From Bufo bufo (taxonomy: Eukaryota > Chordata > Amphibia > Anura > Bufonidae): a stretch of 64,000 bases of DNA. The notes below the pieces were generated by a model that worked only from the letters and a program-made list of their open reading frames with translations, did not search any database and was not told the DNA's origin. The stretch covers positions 110,935,295 to 110,999,294 of the forward strand of contig NC_053397.1 in assembly GCF_905171765.1 (NCBI RefSeq), written 5' to 3'. The translations under genes were made by a program, and so were the position numbers. The first letter of the stretch is position 1. The number at the start of each line of letters is the position of its first letter. Positions 56,230-64,000 of this stretch are shown in pieces.

Positions 56230-57075
56230 GGTCCCATAGCAGAGAATCTGGCCTTATGTCAGCGCAGAATCTGTCTTCATGTCATAGCAGAGAATAAGGC
56301 TTCACGTCACCCACCACTGGAACAGGCCACTGTCACACATTTAGGCCCAGGCACCCAGGCAGAGGAGAGAGGTCCCGTAACAGAGAATCTGGCCTTATGT
56401 CAGCGCAGAATCTGTCTTCATGTCATAGCAGAGAATCAGGCTTCACGTCACCCACCACTGGAACAGGCCACTGTCACACATTTAGGCCCCGGCACCCAGG
56501 CAGAGGAGAGAGGTCCCGTAACAGAGAATCTGGCCTTATGTCAGCGCAGAATCTGTCTTCATGTCATAGCAGAGAATCAGGCTTCACGTCACCCACCACT
56601 GGAACAGGCCACTGTCACACATTTAGGCCCCGGCACCCAGGCAGAGGAGAGAGGTCGCGTAACAGAGAATCTGGCCTTATGTCAGCGCAGAATCTGTCTT
56701 CATGTCATAGCAGAGAATCAGGCTTCACGTCACCCACCACTGGAACAGGCCACTGTCACACATTTAGGCCCAGGCACCCAGGCAGAGGAGAGAGGTCCCG
56801 TAACAGAGAATCTGGCCTTATGTCAGCACAGAATCTGTCTTCATGTCATAGCAGAGAATCAGGCTTCACGTCACCCACCACTGGAACAGGCCACTGTCAC
56901 ATATTTAGGCCCAGGCACCCAGGCAGAGGAGAGAGGTCCCGTAACAGAGAATCTGGCCTTATGTCAGCGCAGAATCTGTCTTCATGTCATAGCAGAGAAT
57001 CAGGCTTCACGTCATCCACCACTGGAACAGGCCACTGTCACACATTTAGGCCCCGGCACCCAGACAGAGGAGAGG
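56230..57075. repeat. 141-bp repeat, six copies, hAT-3 3' region
   Basis: Units start at 56230, 56371, 56512, 56653, 56794 and 56935 (GGTCCCGTAACAGAGAATCT). Since 141 is 47 codons, plus-strand frames stay open across the array (322 and 236 codons, in two frames, antisense to the transposase). No domain is recognisable and two frames are open at once, so I treat this as a repeat effect, not a gene. Confidence 0.92.
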
Positions 57076-57191
57076 TTCATTCAACTTTGGGTTGCCCCGC
57101 AATATAATGGTAAAATGAAATTAAAAATAGTATTGAATGAGGAAGTGCCCTGGAGTAGAATAATATATTGTTAAGGGGAGGTAGTTAATAT

Positions 57192-60100
57192 CTAATCTGC
57201 ACAAGGGATGGACAGGTCCTGTGGGATCCATGCCTGGTTCATTTTTATGAACGTCAGCTTGTCCACATTGGCTGTAGACAGGCGGCTGCGTTTGTCTGTA
57301 ATGACGCCCCCTGCCGTGCTGAATACACGTTCAGACAAAACGCTGGCCGCCGGGCAGGCCAGCACCTCCAAGGCATAAAAGGCTAGCTCTGGCCACGTGG
57401 ACAATTTGGAGACCCAGAAGTTGAATAGGGCCAAACCATCAGTCAGTACGTGGAGGGGTGTGCACAGGTATTGTTCCACCATGTTAGTGAAATGTTGCCT
57501 CCTGCTAACACGTTCCGTATCAGGTGGTGGTGCAGTTAGCTGTGGCGTGTTGACAAAACTTTTCCACATCTCTGCCATGCTAACCCTGCCCTCAGAGGAG
57601 CTGGCCGTGACACAGCTGCGTTGGCGACCTCTTGCTCCTCCTCTGCCTTCGCCTTGGGCTTCCACTGGTTCCCCTGTGACATTTGGGAATGCTCTCAGTA
57701 GCGCGTCTACCAACGTGCGCTTGTACTCGCGCATCTTCCTATCACGCTCCAGTGTAGGAAGTAAGGTGGGCACATTGTCTTTGTACCGGGTATCCAGCAG
57801 GGTGGCAACCCAGTAGTACGCACACGTTAAAATGTGGGCAACTCTGCTGTCGTTGCGCAGGCACTGCAGCATGTAGTCGCTCATGTGTGCCAGGCTGCCC
57901 AGAGGTAAGGACAAGCTGTCCTCTGTGGGAGGCGTATGGTCATCGTCCTGAGTTTCCCCCCAGCCACGCACCAGTGATGGGCCCGAGCTGCTTTGGGTGC
58001 CACCCCGCTGTGAACATGCTTCATCCTCAACCTCCTCCACCTCCTCCTCATCCTCGTCCTCCTCGTCCTCCAGTAGTGGGCCCTGTCTGGCCACATTTGT
58101 ACCTGGCCTCTGGTGTTGCAAAAAACCTCCCTCTGAGTCACTTCGAAGAGACTGGCCTGAAAGTGCTAAAAATGACCCCTCTTCCTCCTGGGCCACCTCC
58201 TCTTCCATCATCGCCCTAAGTGTTTTCTCAAGGAGACATAGAAGTGGTATTGTAACGCTGATAACGGCGTCATCGCCACTGGCCATGTTGGTGGAGTACT
58301 CGAAACAACGCAACAGGGCACACAGGTCTCGCATGGAGGCCCAGTCATTGGTGGTGAAGTGTGTCTGATCCGCAGTGCGACTGACCCGTGCGTGCTGCAG
58401 CTGAAACTCCACTATGGCCTGCTGCTGCTCGCACAGTCTGTCCAGCATATGCAAGGTGGAGTTCCACCTGGTAGGTACGTCGCATATGAGGCGGTGAGCG
58501 GGAAGGCCGAAGTTACGCTGTAGCGCAGACAGGCGAGCAGCAGCAGGGTGTGAACGCCGGAAGCGCGAACAGACGGCCCGCACTTTATGCAGCAGCTCTG
58601 ACATGTCGGGGTAGTTGCGAATGAACTTCTGCACCACCAAATTCAGCACATGTGCCAGGCAAGGGATGTGCGTCAAACCGGCTAGTCCCAGAGCTGCAAC
58701 GAGATTTCGCCCATTATTGCACACCACCAGGCCGGGCTTGAGGCTCACCGGCAGCAACCACTCGTCGGTCTGTTGTTCTATACCCCGCCACAACTCCTGT
58801 GCGGTGTGGGGCCTGTCCCCCAAACATATGAGTTTCAGAATGGCCTGCTGACGTTTACCCCGGGCTGTGCTGAAGTTGGTGGTGAAGGTGTGTGGCTGAC
58901 TGGATGAGCAGGTGGAAGAAGAGGAGGAGGAAGCTGAGTAGGAGGAGGAGGAGACAGGAGGCAAAGAATGTTGAACTGCGATCCTTGGCGGCGGAAGGAC
59001 GTGCGCCAAATAGCTCTCCGCCTGGGACCCAGCCGCCACTACATTTACCCAGTGTGCAGTTAGGGAGATATAGCGTCCCTGGCCGTGCTTACTGGTCCAC
59101 GTATCTGTGGTTAGGTGGACCTTGCCACAGATGGCGTTGCGCAGTGCACACTTGATTTTATCGGACACTTGTTTGTGCAGGGAAGGCACGGCTCTCTTGG
59201 AGAAGTAGTGGCGGCTGGGAACAACATACTGTGGGACAGCAAGTGACATGAGCTGTTTGAAGCTGTGTGTGTCCACCAGCCTAAATGACAGCATTTCATA
59301 GGCCAGTAGTTTAGAAATGCTGGCATTCAGGGCCAGGGATCGAGGGCGGCTAGGCGGTAATTTACGCTTTCTCTCAAATTTTTGTGAGATGGAGAGCTGA
59401 ACGCTGCCGTGTGACATGGTTGAGATGCTTGGTGACGCAGGTGGTGGTGTTGGTGGTACATCCCATGTTTGCTGGGCAGCAGGTGCCAACGTTCCTTCAG
59501 AGGCAGAGGAAGAGGCCGAGGCGGCGGCAGCAGCAGAAGAGGCCGAGGCGGCAGCAGCAGAAGAGGTAGCAGGGGGAGCCTGAGTGACTTCCTTGTTTTT
59601 AAGGTGTTTACTCCACTGCAGTTCATGCTTTGCATGCAGGTGCCTGGTCATGCAGGTTGTGCTAAGGTTCAGAACGTTAATGCCTCGCTTCAGGCTCTGA
59701 TGGCACAGCGTGCAAACCACTCGGGTCTTGTCGTCAGCACATTGTTTGAAGAAGTGCCATGCCAGGGAACTCCTTGAAGCTGCCTTTGGGGTGCTCGGTC
59801 CCAGATGGCGGCGGTCAGTAGCAGGCGGAGTCTCTTGGCGGCGGGTGTTCTGATTTTGCCCACTGCTCCCTCTTTTGCTACGCTGTTGGCTCGGTCTCAC
59901 CACTGCCTCTTCCTCCGAACTGTGAAAGTCAGTGGCACGACCTTCATTTCATGTGGGGTCTAGGACCTCATCGTCCCCTGCATCGTCTTCCACCCAGTCT
60001 TGATCCCTGACCTCCTGTTCAGTCTGCACACTGCAGAAAGACGCAGCAGTTAACACCTGTGTTTCGTCATCATCAGAGATGTGCTGAGGTGGTATTCCCA

Positions 60101-60608
60101 TGTCCTCATCATCAGGAAAAATAAGTGGTTGTGCGTTAGTGCATTCTATCTCTTCCACCCCTGGGGAAGGGCTAGGTGGATGCCCTTGGGAAACCCTGGC
60201 AGCAGAGTCTTCAAACAGCATAAGAGACTGCTGCATAACTTGAGGCTCAGACAGTTTCCCTGATATGCATGGGGGTGATGTGACAGACCGATGGGATTGG
60301 TTTTCATGCGCCATCTGTGCGCTTTCTGCAGAAGACTGGGTGGGAGATAATGTGAACGTGCTGAATCCACTGTCGGCCACCCAATTGACTAATGCCTGTA
60401 CCTGCTCAGGCCTTACCATCCTTAGAACGGCATTAGGCGCCACCAAATATCGCTGTAAATTCTGCTGGCTACTGGGACCTGAGGTAGTTGGTTCACTAGG
60501 ACGTGTGGCTGTGGCAGAACGGCCACGTCCTCTCCCAGCACCAGAGGGTCCACTAACACCACCACGACCATGTCCACGTCCGCGTCCCTTATTAGATGTT
60601 TTCCTTAT
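57192..60608 (-). pseudogene. hAT-3 transposase, two point lesions
   Basis: A minus-strand copy of the hAT-2 transposase with the same BED finger (VVCTLCHQSLKRGINVLNLS), VHLTTDTWTS, LVVCNNGRNLVAALG and VLACPAASVLSERVFSTAGG. Lesions: the initiator ATG of hAT-2 is ATA here (60608-60606), and a TGA at 59951-59949 replaces a Trp codon after EVLDPT. The second catalytic motif also reads CNNGRN where hAT-2 has CDNGRN, so a catalytic aspartate is lost. Small in-frame length changes in the acidic stretch keep the frame. The 903-codon downstream frame from 59903 could still be translated from an internal Met but would lack the N-terminus. Confidence 0.92.
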
Positions 60609-60630
60609 TGTTCCCGTTCACCACAATTTT

Positions 60631-63600
60631 GAGAATGGCAAATTTGGGAATAGTTTTTCAACCCAGAACAAAAAGTCTGCTTTTACGGTCACTACAAATA
60701 ACTTGACCAGCTAAAACAGTACAGATTTGGTTGAATAGAAATGTCAGGCCTGTTTTTTTTTGCGCTGTGTGACAGGTATAGGTTTAATCACAGAATCAGA
60801 CTTCTATCTGCACGGTAGCGTGTGTCTTAGGTTTTTCTGAATGACACTATCAGCACCTTCAATGTAAGATATCCTTTTTGGGATAGATTTCAAGTAGGCC
60901 TCATATACCAGAAACTAGTTATTTTGAGAATGGCAAATTTGGGAATAGTTTTTCAACCCAGAACAAAAAGTCTGCTTTTACGGTCACTACAAATAACTTG
61001 ACCAGCTAAAACAGTACAGATTTGGTTGAATAGAAATGTCAGGCCTGTTTTTTTTTGCGCTATGTGACAGGTATAGGTTTAATCACAGAATCAGACTTCT
61101 ATCTGCACGGTAGCGTGTGTCTTAGGTTTTTCTGAATGACACTATCAGCACCTTCAATGTAAGATATCCTTTTTGGGATAGATTTCAAGTAGGCCTCAAA
61201 TACCAGAAACTAGTTATTTTGAGAATGGCAAATTTGGGAATAGTTTTTCAACCCAGAACAAAAAGTCTGCTTTTACGGTCACTACAAATAACTTGACCAG
61301 CTAAAACAGTACAGATTTGGTTGAGTAGAAATGTCAGGCCTGTTTTTTTTTTGCGCTATGTGACAGGTATAGGTTTAATCACAGAATTAGACTTCTATCT
61401 GCACGGTAGCGTGTGTCTTAGGTTTTTCTGAATTACACTATCAGCACCTTCAATGTAAGATATCCTTTTTGGGATAGATTTCAAGTAGGCCTTATATACC
61501 AGAAACTAGTTATTTTGAGAATGGCAAATTTGGGAATAGTTTTTCAACCCAGAACAAAAAGTCTGCTTTTACGGTCACTACAAATAACTTGACCAGCTAA
61601 AACAGTACAGATTTGGTTGAATAGAAATGTCAGGCCTGTTTTTTTTTTGCGCTATGTGACAGGTATAGGTTTAATCACAGAATCAGACTTCTATCTGCAC
61701 GGTAGCGTGTGTCTTAGGTTTTTCTGAATGACACTATCAGCACCTTCAATGTAAGATATCCTTTTTGGGATAGATTTCAAGTAGGCCTCAAATACCAGAA
61801 ACTAGTTATTTTGAGAATGGCAAATTTGGGAATAGTTTTTCTACCCAGAACAAAAAGTCTGCTTTTACGGTCACTACAAATAACTTGACCAGCTAAAACA
61901 GTATAGATTTGGTTGAATAGAAATGTCAGGCCTGTTTTTTTTTGCGCTATGTGACAGGTATAGGTTTAATCACAGAATTAGACTTCTATCTGCACGGTAG
62001 CGTGTGTCTTAGGTTTTTCTGAATGACACTATCAGCACCTTCAATGTAAGATATCCTTTTTGGGATAGATTTCAAGTAGGCCTCATATACCAGAAACTAG
62101 GTATTTTGAGAATGGCAAATTTGGGAATAGTTTTTCAACCCAGAACAAAAAGTCTGCTTTTACGGTCACTACAAATAACTTGACCAGCTAAAACAGTACA
62201 GATTTGGTTGAATAGAAATGTCAGGCCTGTTTTTTTTTTGCGCTGTGTGACAGGTATAGGTTTAATGACAGAATCAGACTTCTATCTGCACGGTAGCGTG
62301 TGTCTTAGGTTTTTCTGAATGACACTATCAGCACCTTCAATGTAAGATATCCTTTTTGGGATAGATTTCAAGTAGGCCTCAAATACCAGAAACTAGTTAT
62401 TTTGAGAATGGCAAATTTGGGAATAGTTTTTCAACCCAGAACAAAAAGTCTGCTTTTACGGTCACTACAAATAACTTGACCAGCTAAAACAGTACAGATT
62501 TGGTTGAGTAGAAATGTCAGGCCTGTTTTTTTTTTGCGCTATGTGACAGGTATAGGTTTAATCACAGAATTAGACTTCTATCTGCACGGTAGCGTGTGTC
62601 TTAGGTTTTTCTGAATGACACTATCAGCACCTTCAATGTAAGATATCCTTTTTGGGATAGATTTCAAGTAGGCCTTATATACCAGAAACTAGTTATTTTG
62701 AGAATGGCAAATTTGGGAATAGTTTTTCAACCCAGAACAAAAAGTCTGCTTTTACGGTCACTACAAATAACTTGACCAGCTAAAACAGTACAGATTTGGT
62801 TGAATAGAAATGTCAGGCCTGTTTTTTTTTTGCGCTATGTGACAGGTATAGGTTTAATCACAGAATCAGACTTCTATCTGCACGGTAGCGTGTGTCTTAG
62901 GTTTTTCTGAATGACACTATCAGCACCTTCAATGTAAGATATCCTTTTTGGGATAGATTTCAAGTAGGCCTCAAATACCAGAAACTAGTTATTTTGAGAA
63001 TGGCAAATTTGGGAATAGTTTTTCTACCCAGAACAAAAAGTCTGCTTTTACGGTCACTACAAATAACTTGACCAGCTAAAACAGTACAGATTTGGTTGAA
63101 TAGAAATGTCAGGCCTGTTTTTTTTTTGCGCTATGTGACAGGTATAGGTTTAATCACAGAATTAGACTTCTATCTGCACGGTAGCGTGTGTCTTAGGTTT
63201 TTCTGAATGACACTATCAGCACCTTCAATGTAAGATATCCTTTTTGGGATAGATTTCAAGTAGGCCTCATATACCAGAAACTAGTTATTTTGAGAATGGC
63301 AAATTTGGGAATAGTTTTTCAACCCAGAACAAAAAGTCTGCTTTTACGGTCACTACAAATAACTTGACCAGCTAAAACAGTACAGATTTGGTTGAATAGA
63401 AATGTCAGGCCTGTTTTTTTTTTGCGCTGTGTGACAGGTATAGGTTTAATCACAGAATCAGACTTCTATCTGCACGGTAGCGTGTGTCTTAGGTTTTTCT
63501 GAATGACACTATCAGCACCTTCAATGTAAGATATCCTTTTTGGGATAGATTTCAAGTAGGCCTCATATACCAGAAACTAGTTATTTTGAGAATGGCAAAT

Positions 63601-64000
63601 TTGGGAATAGTTTTTCAACCCAGAACAAAAAGTCTGCTTTTACGGTCACTACAAATAACTTTACCAGCTAAAACAGTACAGATTTGGTTGAATAGAAATG
63701 TCAGGCCTGTTATTTTTTGCGCTATGTGACAGGTATAGGTTTAATCACAGAATCAGACTTCTATCTGCACGGTAGCGTGTGTCTTAGGTTTTTCTGAATG
63801 ACACTATCAGCACCTTCAATGTAAGATATCCTTTTTGGGATAGATTTCAAGTAGGCCTCAAATACCAGAAACTAGTTATTTTGAGAATGGCAAATTTGGG
63901 AATAGTTTTTCTACCCAGAACAAAAAGTCTGCTTTTACGGTCACTACAAATAACTTGACCAGCTAAAACAGTACAGATTTGGTTGAATAGAAATGTCAGG
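60631..64000. repeat. 295-bp satellite array inside hAT-3
   Basis: Monomers begin GAGAATGGCAAATTTGGG at 60631, 60925, 61221, 61517, 61812, 62108, 62404, 62700, 62996, 63292, 63588 and 63883, giving a period of 294-296 bp. There are eleven complete monomers plus a partial one at the window edge. The array lies in the 5' non-coding part of hAT-3, just upstream of the transposase start. Monomers are nearly identical, with variants shared at a spacing of four monomers. No open frame of note. Confidence 0.96.

Larger units (their letters stand above)
55938..64000 (-). mobile_element. hAT-3 transposon, minus orientation, runs off window
   Basis: The terminus TAGAGTTGAGCGAACACCTG at 55938 is the same as the transposase-3' end of hAT-2, and the interior is a close copy of hAT-2 in reverse. 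The preceding 8 bp, GTGGTGAC, should be its target duplication. The other terminus is not in the window because the 295-bp satellite on that side extends past 64000, so the element is longer than 8 kb. Confidence 0.9.

Noticed and set aside
56206..57174. A 322-aa repetitive protein on the plus strand
   Set aside because: A second frame is also open over the same array. The repeat length is divisible by three and the frame is antisense to the transposase, with no domain.
60631..64000. CRISPR-like regular repeats
   Set aside because: The 295-bp units are contiguous without unique spacers, the context is a eukaryotic transposon and there are no cas genes.
1..64000. tRNA, rRNA or SINE genes
   Set aside because: No cloverleaf-like segment or A/B box pair was recognised by eye; the only tRNA-related texts are the retroelement primer sites.

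Overview
The window is eukaryotic, probably from an anuran amphibian. This is an inference from repeat content: TTAA-flanked piggyBac-type repeats, several Tc1 families, a CR1 LINE with an 8-bp microsatellite tail, Penelope-like fragments, Gypsy and Gmr1-type LTR elements and three BED/hAT transposons. Nothing looks prokaryotic. The only host coding sequence recognised is one 163-bp exon of a flavin-containing monooxygenase (FMO) gene, minus strand, 19237-19399, with consensus splice sites. Everything between and around is probably intron or flank filled with mobile DNA.

Layout. 1-3210: a piggyBac-type repeat fragment, half a Tc1, a Penelope-like 3' scrap, a PIF/Harbinger-like MITE and degenerate 300-350 bp modules. 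3211-13990: five nearly identical head-to-tail units, two of 1370 bp and three of 2680 bp. Each carries the last 128 codons of a piggyBac transposase behind a 0.4-0.5 kb palindrome. 13991-15787: palindromic piggyBac-related sequence ending at TTAA. 15805-24570: Penelope-like RT scrap, hAT MITE, deleted Tc1, FMO exon, minisatellites, a hammerhead-ribozyme-like motif, two Harbinger-like MITEs and a CR1 3' end. 24829-26339: a nearly full-length Tc1. 27181-34720: a Gypsy element with LTRs, a tRNA-Ser type primer site, gag and a broken pol. 34859-39116: another Tc1, split by a non-autonomous LTR element (36186-38817).

39122-55715: a minus-strand Gypsy element in which integrase lies upstream of reverse transcriptase (Gmr1 order) and whose gag resembles a SCAN/capsid domain. 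It has been hit three times: hAT-1 (41245-47031, TSD ATGTTTGG) and a solo LTR (47133-47662, TSD TCACC) in integrase, and hAT-2 (49927-55416, TSD GTCATAAT) in the 5' LTR. hAT-2 has an uninterrupted 1135-codon transposase frame. 55727-64000: a Tc1 split by a third hAT, hAT-3, in inverse orientation to hAT-2. hAT-3 carries two amplified internal tandem repeats: 141 bp x 6 on its transposase 3' side, and a 295-bp satellite of at least 11 monomers on its 5' side that runs off the window end.

The most interesting signals are the 295-bp satellite growing inside a hAT transposon with higher-order (4-monomer) structure, the stepwise piggyBac/palindrome array, the Gmr1-order retrotransposon, the intact hAT-2 frame, the FMO exon and the hammerhead-like fold.
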